From NCBI RefSeq assembly GCF_002797395.1, contig NZ_KZ454943.1, positions 3,757,966 to 3,821,965 on the forward strand: a stretch of 64,000 bases of DNA, given 5' to 3'. The notes beneath the pieces are model-generated. The model searched no databases and was not told the DNA's origin. It saw nothing but the letters and a program-made list of their open reading frames with translations. Numbering within the stretch: the first letter of the stretch is position 1; each line of letters begins with the position of its first letter. Source of the DNA: Bacillus solitudinis (GTDB taxonomy: Bacteria > Bacillota > Bacilli > Bacillales > Bacillaceae_D). The translations under genes were made by a program, and so were the position numbers. This document shows, in pieces, positions 52,431 through 62,110 of the stretch.

Positions 52431-53621
52431 ATGAGTCAGAGAAATTTAAGAGACCGAGCGATTCAACTACATCGCCAATATAAAGGGAAAATAGAAGTCG
52501 TTAGTAAAATAGAGATTACTAGTGAAGCAGACTTAAGCCTTGTGTATACCCCAGGAGTAGGAGATGTCTGTAAAGAGATTGAAAAAAATCCTAAGGAACT
52601 TAATCATCTAACAGCTAGAGGTAATATGGTAGCAGTTGTGACGGATGGTACGGCTGTTCTTGGTTTAGGTGACATTGGTCCACATGCTGCAATGCCGGTA
52701 ATGGAAGGAAAATGTATGTTGTTTAAGACCTTTGCTGATATTGACGCATTTCCCATTTGTTTAGACACCAAAAATGTCGATGAGATTGTAACCGTTGTGA
52801 AAGCGCTACAACCAACCTTTGCCGGTGTGAATTTAGAAGATATCTCAGCGCCGCGTTGTTTTGAGATTGAAGATCGTTTAAAAAGAGAACTTGATATACC
52901 TGTGTTTCACGATGATCAACACGGGACAGCGATTGTGGTATTAGCTGGTTTATTAAATGGAATAAAAGTGGTCGGAAAGCAAATGGAAAAAGTAAAAATT
53001 GTGATTAATGGCGCAGGCGCCGCAGGAATTTCAATAGCAAAATTGCTCTTAGAAGCCGGCTTCGCACATATTACGCTTGTCAGTTTAGAAGGTGTTGTTC
53101 ATCAAAATGAAAGTTGGTTAAATTCAAGCCAGCGGAACATCGCTAAAGTAACGAATAAAACAAATATTAAAGGAACTTTACAAGAGGCTGTAATGGGTGC
53201 AGATGTATTTATTGGAGTATCTGGGCCAGCAGCATTGAAAGCTGTACATGTGAAGAAAATGGCTAAAAATCCGATTGTTTTTGCAATGGCCAATCCGATT
53301 CCAGAAATATATCCGGAGGAAGCGCTAGCAGCAGGAGCAAAAGTAGTTGGCACAGGTCGTTCAGACTATCCAAATCAAATCAATAATCTGCTCGCATTCC
53401 CAGGTATTTTTCGAGGGGCAATTGATTCGGGTGCTTCAGATATAACGGTAGAGATGAAGATTGCTGCCGCATATGCAATCGCAAACTTGATACCAGAAAA
53501 AGAGTTGAGTTCAACCTATGTTATACCGAATGCGCTTAACAATGAAGTCCCTAAGGTCGTTGCAAAAGCAGTAGCAGACACTGCCTTAAAAAAGGAGCGA
53601 ATACTCTTAAAACAAATTTAA
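52431..53621 (+). CDS. NAD(P)-dependent malic enzyme (YtsJ/MaeB short type)
   Basis: This 396-aa enzyme decarboxylates malate to pyruvate. It includes LVYTPGVGDVC (catalytic Tyr), VTDGTAVLGLGDIGP, the metal/substrate stretch HDDQHGTAIV and the dinucleotide motif INGAGAAGISIAKLL. At ~400 residues it belongs to the short bacterial class (YtsJ-like), not the 560-residue MaeA/MalS class. ATG follows AAGGGGG. It forms an operon with maeN 31 bp downstream. Confidence 0.92.
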   Translation: MSQRNLRDRAIQLHRQYKGKIEVVSKIEITSEADLSLVYTPGVGDVCKEIEKNPKELNHLTARGNMVAVVTDGTAVLGLGDIGPHAAMPVMEGKCMLFKTFADIDAFPICLDTKNVDEIVTVVKALQPTFAGVNLEDISAPRCFEIEDRLKRELDIPVFHDDQHGTAIVVLAGLLNGIKVVGKQMEKVKIVINGAGAAGISIAKLLLEAGFAHITLVSLEGVVHQNESWLNSSQRNIAKVTNKTNIKGTLQEAVMGADVFIGVSGPAALKAVHVKKMAKNPIVFAMANPIPEIYPEEALAAGAKVVGTGRSDYPNQINNLLAFPGIFRGAIDSGASDITVEMKIAAAYAIANLIPEKELSSTYVIPNALNNEVPKVVAKAVADTALKKERILLKQI

Positions 53622-53652
53622 TAGTGAATATCAAAGAAGGAGAGTGAGGAAT

Positions 53653-54984
53653 ATGGAAGAAACAGTAAGAAAACTCGAAAATAGTGAGCCTACTCAGAAG
53701 GAATCAAAATTATATGCTCTCAATCCAACCAATCAATTAACAGTAATGGGGCTACCGCTCCTTTGGTTTGCAGTTTTTTTACTCGTAGCACTTGTAACCG
53801 TTTATACTGGAAACTTACCGACTGGAATGATTGGTAGCTTACTTGTCATGGTTGTGTTTGGAGAAGCACTCGGTTGGATTGGCGATCGACTACCACTTGT
53901 GAAAACCTATTTAGGTGGCGGGGCGATTGTCGCTATTTTTGGATCAGCTTACATGGTCTACAGTGGAATTTTGCCAGAGATCGTGACGGTTGGCGTCGAT
54001 GAATTCATGACAACGGGCGGCTTCTTGGACTTCTATATCGCTGCTTTAATTACTGGAAGTATTTTAGGAATGAACTCAAAAGTACTCATGAAAATTGGGG
54101 TTCGTTACTTTGTGCCGGTTTTTGGAGCTGTTGTTGGAGCGATGGCAATCGCAGGTCTAGTTGGACTGCTAATTGGTTTCTCAATCAAAGACGCTGTTTT
54201 AGTCATTGCCCTACCAATCCTAGGTGGGGGTATGGGGGCAGGAGCCATTCCGATGTCTCAAGTATATTCTGAATTTCTAGGGAACTCACCGAGTTATTAT
54301 ATTTCGATTCTTGTTCCTGCTTTAGCACTTGGAAATGTTTTCGCTATTATATTTGCAAGTCTTCTAAATAGTCTTAGTAATAAAATGCCCTCTTTATCAG
54401 GAAATGGTCAGCTTATTCCAGGATTTAAGATGGAAGAAAAAAAGTCAAAGTTTGATATTTCAAAAATGGGTATTGGGTTACTTGCCGCCTTGCTATTCTT
54501 TGCCTGTGGTCAATTATTAGGCGCTATAATCCCACTTCATCCATATGCTTTAATGATTATTTTGGTAGCCATTGCTAAAATTGCAAATCTTATTCCTGAA
54601 AACGTCGTAGAAGGGGCAAGCCAGTGGTATCAATTTGTCGCAAAGACATGGACCCTTGCTTTATTATTCGGGATTGGTGTCGCGTTTACAGATTTAAATG
54701 CTGTTCTCGCCTCACTTAGTTTTCAATATGTTTTACTCGTTGCAGGGGTAGTGGTAGGTGCTGTATTAGGTGCAGCTTTATTAGGAAAACTAGTTGGGTT
54801 TTATCCAATTGAAGCTGCGATCACTGCCGGATTGTGTATGGCCAACATGGGAGGAACAGGTGACGTTGCTGTGTTATCAGCAGCAAAGCGCATGCAGTTA
54901 ATGCCATTTGCACAGATTGCTTCTAGACTTGGCGGAGCCTTGATATTATTATTAGCAGGTTTGTTAATACCACTTTTTGTTTAA
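53653..54984 (+). CDS. maeN: Na+/malate symporter MaeN (2-hydroxycarboxylate transporter family)
   Basis: This 443-aa membrane protein has ~11 TM segments and the two 2HCT re-entrant GGxG motifs: LPILGGGMGAGAIPMS and LCMANMGGTGDVAVLSAA. It imports malate (or citrate/malate) with Na+. I chose ATG 53653, 10 nt after AAGGAG; GTG 53644 is too close to that site. With MaeK, MaeR and the malic enzyme it completes a malate uptake and use module. Confidence 0.92.
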   Translation: MEETVRKLENSEPTQKESKLYALNPTNQLTVMGLPLLWFAVFLLVALVTVYTGNLPTGMIGSLLVMVVFGEALGWIGDRLPLVKTYLGGGAIVAIFGSAYMVYSGILPEIVTVGVDEFMTTGGFLDFYIAALITGSILGMNSKVLMKIGVRYFVPVFGAVVGAMAIAGLVGLLIGFSIKDAVLVIALPILGGGMGAGAIPMSQVYSEFLGNSPSYYISILVPALALGNVFAIIFASLLNSLSNKMPSLSGNGQLIPGFKMEEKKSKFDISKMGIGLLAALLFFACGQLLGAIIPLHPYALMIILVAIAKIANLIPENVVEGASQWYQFVAKTWTLALLFGIGVAFTDLNAVLASLSFQYVLLVAGVVVGAVLGAALLGKLVGFYPIEAAITAGLCMANMGGTGDVAVLSAAKRMQLMPFAQIASRLGGALILLLAGLLIPLFV

Positions 54985-55005
54985 AAAATAAAAAGTAAGA
55001 AGTTC

Positions 55006-55051
55006 TCCCTTTTCAGATTAAAGTGTAATTTAAATCTGAAGGGGGATTTTT
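55006..55051 (+). terminator. Terminator of maeN
   Basis: TCCCTTTTCAGATT pairs with AATCTGAAGGGGGA (two G-U) and is followed by TTTTTC. The remaining 290 bp to selO hold no recognisable gene. Confidence 0.75.
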
Positions 55052-55345
55052 CTGTCTACGGCGTTGAAAAGTTTGATAAAAAATCCTACTGGGTAAAGAC
55101 TTAGTAGGTGAAAGTAAGAGCTCTTGCATCTTAATGAGTAAGGAGAAAAAATAATTTGTACGCAAATATTTAAGGGCTTACTTTGTAGGAAATGGTATAT
55201 TAAATTGGGAGAAGTAGACAATAAAAGGAACTGCCTGTTACGATGGAAAGTAAATAACAAAACATTTATAGAGTGCCAATATCTTTTGTTTTATGTAAAA
55301 AAAAGCTTTGAATTTTAAAAAGACATCGAAATAAAAGGAGATATG

Positions 55346-56821
55346 ATGACAAATAGTAAAGCAATGACAGAAGCTGGATGGAACTTAGACAACAGTTATG
55401 CTCGTCTACCGGAATCGTTTTTTACCACCCTCGACCTAAACCCTGTACGAGCACCAAAGTTAATCATTCTCAATAAACCCTTAGCAGCATCCCTAGGGTT
55501 GAACGATGAAGCGCTGCAAACAACTGAGGGTGCAGAGTTATTTGCTGGAAATCAGATTCCTGAAGGGTCTTTGCCTCTCGCTCAAGCATACGCAGGTCAT
55601 CAATTCGGGCATTTTAATATGTTAGGGGATGGGCGAGCTCTGTTGATTGGCGAGCAAATCACGCCCAAAGGTGAACGATTTGATATTCAACTCAAGGGTT
55701 CAGGTCGAACACCATACTCTCGCGGGGGCGACGGGCGAGCAGCACTTGGACCGATGCTGCGCGAATACATTATCAGCGAAGCCATGCATGCGCTTGGTAT
55801 TCCTACCACCCGCAGCCTAGCTGTTGTGACGACAGGTGAGACCATTCTTCGTGAAACTGCACAGCCGGGGGCAATAATGACTCGTGTAGCGGATAGTCAC
55901 CTACGTGTCGGTACCTTTCAATACGCTGCAGAGTGGGGAACAGTCGATGACCTTCAAGCTTTGGCTGATTATACAATAAAGCGTCATTTTCCAGAGCTTG
56001 AATCTGATGAGAATCGGTATCTTTCACTTTTTCAGGAGGTAATCAAGCGTCAAGCCGCGTTAATTGCCAAATGGCAACTGGTAGGCTTTATTCATGGGGT
56101 AATGAACACTGATAACATGGCCCTTAGTGGAGAAACAATTGATTATGGTCCTTGCGCCTTCATGGATACCTATGACCCCGAAACAGTATTCAGTTCGATC
56201 GACAGGCAGGGGCGATATGCTTATGGTAATCAGCCGAATATCGCGGGATGGAATCTCGCAAGGTTTGTTGAAACATTATTGCCTCTGTTGCATGATAATC
56301 AGGAGCAAGCGGTCGAAGTGGCCCAGGAGACGATTTCAGATTTTCCTGACTTGTATCGCAGTAATTGGCTCACAGGAATGAGAAACAAGCTAGGATTATT
56401 TAACGAAGAGCCAGAGGATGAAACCTTAATTGAAGGCCTTCTAAAATTGATGCAGAAGTATCGTGCGGACTATACAAATACTTTTCGCGCTTTAACGTTT
56501 GATAAACTTGAGGATACAGTCCTGTTTGGTAAGGATGAATTTGAGCAGTGGCATGAATTGTGGCAGGCGCGGTTAGCTAGACAGCAGGAACCAAAAGCTT
56601 CTTCGCATGAGTTGATGCGAAATTCCAATCCAGCGGTCATCCCGCGCAACCACCGAGTAGAGGAGGCTCTTGAAGCCGCAGAAAAAGATGGAGACTACGA
56701 AGTGATGGAGCGACTTCTTGATGCTCTTTCAAGCCCCTATGCGCACTCTCCAGAACAGGTTAAATATACCACATTGCCAGAGGCATCAGCCCGTCCGTAC
56801 CGAACCTTTTGCGGAACCTGA
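55346..56821 (+). CDS. selO: Protein adenylyltransferase SelO (YdiU/UPF0061)
   Basis: This ~491-aa pseudokinase-fold enzyme transfers AMP to Ser/Thr/Tyr of proteins. N-terminal [56 protein letters not shown] and [13 protein letters not shown] (active-site Asn/Asp) are intact. The C terminus is PYRTFCGT: the position that holds selenocysteine in animal SelO is an ordinary Cys here. ATG 55346 has AAGGAG at 5 nt; the adjacent ATG 55343 is an alternative. It is monocistronic. Confidence 0.93.
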   Translation: MTNSKAMTEAGWNLDNSYARLPESFFTTLDLNPVRAPKLIILNKPLAASLGLNDEALQTTEGAELFAGNQIPEGSLPLAQAYAGHQFGHFNMLGDGRALLIGEQITPKGERFDIQLKGSGRTPYSRGGDGRAALGPMLREYIISEAMHALGIPTTRSLAVVTTGETILRETAQPGAIMTRVADSHLRVGTFQYAAEWGTVDDLQALADYTIKRHFPELESDENRYLSLFQEVIKRQAALIAKWQLVGFIHGVMNTDNMALSGETIDYGPCAFMDTYDPETVFSSIDRQGRYAYGNQPNIAGWNLARFVETLLPLLHDNQEQAVEVAQETISDFPDLYRSNWLTGMRNKLGLFNEEPEDETLIEGLLKLMQKYRADYTNTFRALTFDKLEDTVLFGKDEFEQWHELWQARLARQQEPKASSHELMRNSNPAVIPRNHRVEEALEAAEKDGDYEVMERLLDALSSPYAHSPEQVKYTTLPEASARPYRTFCGT

Positions 56822-56845
56822 AAGAGTAAATCATCTTCATATTGC

Positions 56846-56883
56846 AAAGGGGTTGTGGCATTATGTCACAACCTCTTTTATTT
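56846..56883 (+). terminator. Terminator of selO
   Basis: AAAGGGGTTGTGGCA pairs with TGTCACAACCTCTTT (two G-U) and runs into TTATTT. It faces the converging tat operon. Confidence 0.85.
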
Positions 56884-56917
56884 AACAAAGCAAAAAAGGA
56901 CCATCTTAGCGATCCTT

Positions 56918-57652
56918 CTAGCTAGCTTGTTGTAATACCACTAATCTTTTTTTGTACACGATTTTTGAAATAGTGATACTAACTTCATATAAAAGAATTA
57001 ACGGAGCCATGACAATAATCGCTGAAATAAAGTCGGGCGGGGTAACAAGAGTTGAGATAATGGTTAAAATAACATAAGCGAATTTTCGAGTTTTTACTAG
57101 AAGCAAAGGGGTCAAAATTCCTAGTCTAGTCAATAGTATGATAACGACAGGCATCTCAAAGAGAACCCCAATAGGGAGCGTTAAGTGCAATAGAAATTTA
57201 AAATATTTCTCAGCTGTGTACATTGTATTTAGTTGCTCTGTTGCTAGGGAATTTAAAAATGAAAACACACTTGGAAATAGCAGAAAATAGCCAAATGAAA
57301 TACCAGCAATAAAGCAGATTAAGATGGAGGGTAAAAAAATCAACACTGCTTTTTGTTCTTCCTTTGATATAGCTGGCTTAATAAATTTCCATATTTGAAA
57401 AAGGACGATCGGAGTCGTGGCTACAATAGCAAATGACCCGGCTAAGACAAAATAAATCCAAAGTATATCACTTGGCCCTAAAATGGTCAGCTCTTGATTA
57501 GCAGACAGTATAATCAAGTTGTAAATTTCTTCGACAAAAATAAATCCAACACACATCCAAATAATAAAAGTAGCTAACGTTATAATGATTCTTTTGCGTA
57601 ACTCCTCTAAATGTTCCTCTAACTGCATACCAGCGGGCATCAAAACTATCAC
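56918..57652 (-). CDS. tatC: Twin-arginine translocase subunit TatC
   Basis: This 244-aa membrane protein has six TM segments and is the Tat receptor for RR signal peptides. The N-terminal cytoplasmic motif LEEHLEELRKR, with the signal-binding Glu, is intact, as is the conserved SFGYFLLFP and the ALLVKTRKFAYV-type P-loop between helices. It starts at GTG 57652 behind AAAGGGAC. It is the last gene of the oxidase-ridA-tatA-tatC operon. Confidence 0.93.
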   Translation of the reverse strand: MIVLMPAGMQLEEHLEELRKRIIITLATFIIWMCVGFIFVEEIYNLIILSANQELTILGPSDILWIYFVLAGSFAIVATTPIVLFQIWKFIKPAISKEEQKAVLIFLPSILICFIAGISFGYFLLFPSVFSFLNSLATEQLNTMYTAEKYFKFLLHLTLPIGVLFEMPVVIILLTRLGILTPLLLVKTRKFAYVILTIISTLVTPPDFISAIIVMAPLILLYEVSITISKIVYKKRLVVLQQAS

Positions 57653-57708
57653 CGTCCCTTTGAAAAATAGGAGAGATGTAATTTAGAAATTACATCTCCC
57701 TAACTCGG

Positions 57709-57909
57709 TTAGTTTATTGGTTTGTTTACCTCTTTAGACTGTATATCGTCTTCAGTTTCTCCTGAAACAAGGTCTTTTGTGGCACTCTTAAACTCTGTTA
57801 ACGTTCGACCAAAAGCACGTCCGATTTCGGGTAACTTCGAAGGCCCGAAAATAACAAGGGCAATGATTAAGATTAAAATTAAACCCGGTACACCAATGTT
57901 ATGAAACAT
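57709..57909 (-). CDS. tatA: Twin-arginine translocase subunit TatA
   Basis: This 66-aa protein has one N-terminal TM helix ([25 protein letters not shown]), the FGPSKLPE hinge and an amphipathic helix [17 protein letters not shown], the complete TatA layout. I chose ATG 57909 because AAAGGGAG lies 9 nt before it; two earlier ATGs abut that site. A TatB gene is absent, as is normal in Bacillus minimal TatAC systems. Confidence 0.93.
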   Translation of the reverse strand: MFHNIGVPGLILILIIALVIFGPSKLPEIGRAFGRTLTEFKSATKDLVSGETEDDIQSKEVNKPIN

Positions 57910-57941
57910 AGTCATCATCTCCCTTTATTGTCTTATTAAAT

Positions 57942-58481
57942 TCACTTTTCGCCTTTGAAAGCAACTTCTGCTTCAATTTCAATTAACCAATCGGAATTCA
58001 CTAGCCCCTCAACACCCACAGTGGAACGTGCTGTTTTTACTGGATTTTCTTTCGTATTAAAGTATTTAGAATACGCTTTAAACCAACCGTCAAAATCAAT
58101 CTTTCCGTCTAGTGCAGGATCTGGAACTACATACACTCGAAGATATGTAATATCAGACATGGAAAGGCCTTTGGATTCTAGGTCGATTTTAAATTTCTCT
58201 AGTATGGAAAGTGCCTGCGTTTCTGTATTTCCATACCGTTCGTAAATTGTTTTTCCGTTAGTATTTTTGAGGCTAGGAACAGTGCCACTAAAATAAAGAG
58301 TATTGTAATTGTGAGGGACAGCTACTGAGCTAGAAATTGTGGAAGTAGGGCTCCCAAAAAACGTCACTGTCTTTGCTTTCCATACTTCCAATTTTTCACT
58401 GCTAGCTCCAACCGTTGCCCCTATCATCAGACTAGCAATAACAAGACTAGAAGCGACTAAGTTTTTCGCCTTTTTTTTCAT
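57942..58481 (-). CDS. Secreted RidA/YjgF-family protein
   Basis: This 179-aa protein has a Sec-type signal peptide (MKKKAKNLVASSLVIASLMIG, cleavage near ASA-like VGASS, residue ~27) followed by a RidA fold. In this family a conserved Arg (here in ARSTVGVEGL) positions the imine for hydrolysis, and the C-terminal LIEIEAEVAF strand is typical. Canonical RidA is cytoplasmic and removes reactive enamine/imine intermediates; an exported version beside an exported flavin amine oxidase suggests detoxifying or using its imine product outside the membrane. ATG follows AAAAGGAG. Confidence 0.82.
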   Translation of the reverse strand: MKKKAKNLVASSLVIASLMIGATVGASSEKLEVWKAKTVTFFGSPTSTISSSVAVPHNYNTLYFSGTVPSLKNTNGKTIYERYGNTETQALSILEKFKIDLESKGLSMSDITYLRVYVVPDPALDGKIDFDGWFKAYSKYFNTKENPVKTARSTVGVEGLVNSDWLIEIEAEVAFKGEK

Positions 58482-58513
58482 TAATCAAACACTCCTTTTC
58501 TTTCTATTTTGAA

Positions 58514-60136
58514 TTATCCGACTTTTGTAGTTACAGCATCGCTTTCCTTCACAACCTGCTCATGGATGTCACTAACAGCAATTCGTGCCGATTCAAACGC
58601 TCCCGCCATCCAACCGGTCATATAGCTTAAATGTTCACCAGCTAAATAAATACGTCCTTGTGGCTTATTCAAGATTGGGTAATAATTCTTTCTGTCCGAA
58701 GCTGAATAAGAGGCCCAACCACCTTCATTGTACTTAATTTTGTGCCAAGCAAGGGAGAAGGCTGTTTCAAAGTCAATTTTGTACGTATCGTGAATTTTGG
58801 ATCCTTGCGAAAGAGCATGTGCTTGACGTTGGGTAAATGACAAATTCCCTACATTTACAGCATTCTCACCGAAATTATAGTAACCAACAACTATCCCTTT
58901 TTTCGATCCATATCCAGAGGATGGGTACCAAATTTGTGATATATCCATATTGGTTGTTGTTATTCCACCATAAATTCGTTCATCCTCCCAAAAGCGCTTT
59001 TTAAACTGGAGACCGATTTTCCCTGTCGTTGCATAACCAATATTTTTTATAGCGTTTTGCATTTCAGCTGAAAAATCAGCTGGTATGTTTTTAAGTACGG
59101 GAAGAGGGATGGTGCATATACAGTAATCTCCTGTTATTTCTTTTGTTCCACTGTTTCCTTTTCCTTTATAGACGACACGGACACCATCAGCCGTTTGTCT
59201 AATTTCTTGCACCTCTGCACCGAATGTTATTTTACCCGGAAGTTGTTGTTCCAAAGCTCGAGGAATGGCATCCATTCCTCCGACAGGCTGAAACATTAAA
59301 ACTTGTTGATTAAAATCGTATTCTGAAGAGATATTATTGGCCATTTGAGATGTTAAAACCTCATTTAGAGAATAAATGGTATCGATCTTACCTGGTGTAA
59401 GACCAGCTCCAGGGAGTTCCTTATATCCTCTTCTACTAGAACCGGTATAGGAGAAACTTGCATTTAAATCGCCTTCTCTACGCAAGTAATCTAGTAGCAT
59501 TGAAGCATCTTCACTCGTCAGTGGCATGTCAAGTGCTGACTGATTGACGGCTTTGGCAAGTAATTCTGATACATGTCCGCGTATATCTGCTTTTATGGCT
59601 TGCTTTCGTATCTTCTTATTTGCAAGGGATCCAACATTTTCTTGATAGTAATAAGCTGTTTCATTAACGTTTGTGAAAATTTCCAATGGCACACCAAGTT
59701 CTCGACAATAATCCATCGTGATATGGTGCTGGGGAATCCGAGCAGGACCAGCATTGAAATACTGGTCACTATCAAATTTGGCTGTTTGCGCCACTCCTCC
59801 GATTTCCGTTTCAGTTGTGCCACCACGTACGGTCCAATTACGACCTCCTGTTCGATCTCGTGCCTCTAAGATTTTACAATCGTATCCAGCTTTACTAAAC
59901 TCATATGCTGCGCATAACCCTGCAATCCCAGCTCCTAAAATCACGACTTTCTTTCCTGTTTTTTTAGCAGTTAAATCGCTTTTCTTAGGTGCTCTAAAGT
60001 CAGCATTGGCTGAAACAGAAGAGCCAAATAAGCCTAAGGTATCCATCGCTCCAAATACTGCAACAGCACCACCAACTTTGCCTACTTGAGTGAGAAAATC
60101 TCTTCGTGTAAGAATTTTTCCATTGTTACTTGCCAT
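58514..60136 (-). CDS. Tat-exported flavin amine oxidase (L-amino-acid/monoamine oxidase family)
   Basis: This 540-aa protein has a Tat signal at residues 9-46 (T10-RRDFLT motif, then a hydrophobic stretch and SVSANA cleavage region). The GMC/MAO-type FAD-binding motif VVILGAGIAGLCAAYEF (~64-80) is followed by EARDRTGGRNWTV, an INDT-like middle and C-terminal GRIYLAGEHLSYMTGWMAGA. It oxidatively deaminates an amine or amino acid, giving an imine, H2O2 and reduced FAD. I chose ATG 60136 behind GAGGAGGCG. It is the first gene of a four-gene unit that also encodes RidA and TatAC, so the exporter appears dedicated to it. Confidence 0.9.
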   Translation of the reverse strand: MASNNGKILTRRDFLTQVGKVGGAVAVFGAMDTLGLFGSSVSANADFRAPKKSDLTAKKTGKKVVILGAGIAGLCAAYEFSKAGYDCKILEARDRTGGRNWTVRGGTTETEIGGVAQTAKFDSDQYFNAGPARIPQHHITMDYCRELGVPLEIFTNVNETAYYYQENVGSLANKKIRKQAIKADIRGHVSELLAKAVNQSALDMPLTSEDASMLLDYLRREGDLNASFSYTGSSRRGYKELPGAGLTPGKIDTIYSLNEVLTSQMANNISSEYDFNQQVLMFQPVGGMDAIPRALEQQLPGKITFGAEVQEIRQTADGVRVVYKGKGNSGTKEITGDYCICTIPLPVLKNIPADFSAEMQNAIKNIGYATTGKIGLQFKKRFWEDERIYGGITTTNMDISQIWYPSSGYGSKKGIVVGYYNFGENAVNVGNLSFTQRQAHALSQGSKIHDTYKIDFETAFSLAWHKIKYNEGGWASYSASDRKNYYPILNKPQGRIYLAGEHLSYMTGWMAGAFESARIAVSDIHEQVVKESDAVTTKVG

Positions 60137-60794
60137 TAGCAACGCCTCCTCTGTTTTAGTAAATCTATTATTCGGTGTTTCTATAAAAAGCATATATTGA
60201 ATTCAAACCTGAAACTAGTAGATTTGTAACATTTACTTACATAACTTATATTATTAGTTAAATATAACCAATAACGACCATTGGATTAAATGAATATTGT
60301 ACTAACACGAGATAGAGAGAAACTACACCATCCATAATCATCAAAATGTTTAGACAACAAGAGTTTGAAGATATTTACCTAGGGAAGTATGCAGGCATGA
60401 GCGGTTTCATGCATGCAGTTATTTGTCGACTTAAATAGATTAAAAGAGTCAAATGACTCAAAATAAGCTTTCTGGCTTTTGACCAAAAACGTATACTTAC
60501 CCAAAAAACGGGACGATTAACTAAGCTAATATCTCTGGTTCTGAGTATCTAACAAATAACCTCCTAAAATAAGTAATCTTATTACCTATAAATAGTCAGG
60601 TATATTTAGCTCAATACGGTAAAACTTCATGTTAGATTATGTCCGCACTAGCAAGTTAGAGGGGGTTTTACGTTGTTCTTAAAATTGTCATCAATTAGAA
60701 ACTAGTATTTCGTACGTTAAAGTAATGCATCAGGTCGTTTAACTGGTATAATAGAAAAAAACAAATTCATAGCATAGAAAAGTAGGTTAAGACA
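60137..60794. other. 658-bp intergenic region between divergent units
   Basis: It contains the promoters of the oxidase operon and the channel gene, not resolved with confidence. A 30-codon frame near 60346-60438 (MFRQQEFEDIYLGKYAG...) has no ribosome-binding site. Hairpins GCATGAgcggttTCATGC (~60391-60408) and GAGTCAAATGACTC (~60447) are short. I see no gene. Confidence 0.45.
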
Positions 60795-61616
60795 ATGGCA
60801 CTGAAACACAAAGAAGAAGTGACTCATAATAAAAAATCCTTAAGAACTTACATGAAACAGGTGGTAGAGCATAAGTCTTTCCAACCGATAGTTATCGCCG
60901 TAATCTTATTAAACGGACTAATTATCATTACCGAGACGTATTTTACTGGTAATAATCTATTGATCTTCTTAGATAAAATCATTGTTTGGGTTTTTGTGAT
61001 TGAACTATTATTAAAAATCATCGGTCTTGGTTTTAAAGGTTATTTCTCGGATAGATGGAATGTTTTTGATTTTGGTATTGTGATAGGGAGTTTAGTGTTC
61101 TACTCAACTCCATTCGTAAGCGTTCTGAGGTTAATAAGGGTATTGCGTCTGATCCGAATGATTCCAGCCATTCCTGCATTACGAAAAATAATCGACTCAT
61201 TAATGAAATCCGTCCCAGCTTTAACAGGGATATTAGGGTTGTCGATTTTAATTTTTTCTATTTATGCAATTATTGGAACAACCTTTTTTAAAGATATTTT
61301 AGCAGCTGAATTTTTTGGAAGCTTTCATTCAGCACTTTTCACCTTGCTGCAAGTCGTAACGTTTGAATCGTGGGCGAGTCAGGTAGCAAGACCGATAATT
61401 AGTGAGGTTCCATGGGCGTGGGCTTACTTTGTATCATTTATCATCATTGGAGCATTGGTTATTTTAAACCTTGTCGTTGCGGTTATATTAAGCTATTTGG
61501 GCCAGGATGACGAAGTGAATCGAGAGGAACAGATGGATCGCTTGTTCCAAGAGAATCAGGAGCTAAAGAGAGATATTCAAGAAATCAAACAATTAATTCT
61601 TGATAGGAATAAATAA
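60795..61616 (+). CDS. Voltage-gated sodium channel, NaChBac/NavBp type
   Basis: This 273-aa protein is a single six-TM domain that forms a tetrameric Na+ channel. The S4 voltage sensor has Arg at 112, 115, 118 and 121 (LRLIRVLRLIR). The pore filter FESWAS (190-195) corresponds to LESWAS of NaChBac. The tail is a charged coiled coil (EEQMDRLFQENQELKRDIQEI), as used for tetramer assembly. In alkaliphilic Bacillus this channel readmits Na+ for pH homeostasis and motility. ATG lies behind AAGTAGGTTAAG (weak). Confidence 0.92.
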   Translation: MALKHKEEVTHNKKSLRTYMKQVVEHKSFQPIVIAVILLNGLIIITETYFTGNNLLIFLDKIIVWVFVIELLLKIIGLGFKGYFSDRWNVFDFGIVIGSLVFYSTPFVSVLRLIRVLRLIRMIPAIPALRKIIDSLMKSVPALTGILGLSILIFSIYAIIGTTFFKDILAAEFFGSFHSALFTLLQVVTFESWASQVARPIISEVPWAWAYFVSFIIIGALVILNLVVAVILSYLGQDDEVNREEQMDRLFQENQELKRDIQEIKQLILDRNK

Positions 61617-61628
61617 AATCATATTATA

Positions 61629-61666
61629 AAATCCACCTAATTTTGAGTTTGGGTGGATTTGTTTTA
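61629..61666 (+). terminator. Terminator of the sodium channel gene
   Basis: AAATCCACC/GGTGGATTT, a perfect 9-bp stem, is followed by GTTTTATT. Confidence 0.75.
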
Positions 61667-61703
61667 TTACATATTATAGATGCTTCTCGGGGGGAAGTTT
61701 CTT

Positions 61704-61940
61704 TTAGAATATCAATCTATTCTCTAAATCTGGTAACTTATCAGGATTCATCGTAATATACATTTCGGTAATTTGATTAGAATTGATATAAAAACTAAGG
61801 GTACTATGAATTCTATCATTCACGTAATTGACAATTGCTGGCTGGCCATTGATCGTGTCAACTTCAAAATAAAAGGTTTCTGGAACCTTCTTCAGTATGA
61901 CGAAGAAGTTAGTAGGTTTGTGACAAAAATGATATATTTT
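61704..61940 (-). pseudogene. C-terminal remnant of a SigJ-type ECF sigma factor
   Basis: On the minus strand ~75 codons read ...FYFEVDTINGQPAIVNYV, NDRIHSTLSFYI and ITEMYITMNPDKLPDL up to the stop at 61704. This is the SnoaL-like tail of ECF41/SigJ-like sigma factors (NG-PA-V...I--IY---NPDKL). An in-frame stop lies just upstream (~61941), and the sigma2/sigma4 domains are absent, so the gene is a decayed fragment. It fills part of the gap between the sodium channel and the SLH protein. Confidence 0.7.
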
Positions 61941-62110
61941 TTAGGGGAATGTTCAGGGCTGGTTTAAGTATTTAGAGCAGGGGAGGGGCCAAAAAGCTGA
62001 TACGCCACATCGGTCATGAAGTCTACAGCCATGACCCAAAAATAAGCGAAGTTAAAAAGAGGGTTGTGCAATATGGTAATTGCACAACCCCTGAATTGTT
62101 ATAGTTTAAA

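Noticed and set aside
55346-56821. SelO as a second selenoprotein
   Set aside because: The C-terminal residue aligned with Sec of animal SelO is encoded as Cys (FCGT) and no in-frame UGA precedes the normal stop.
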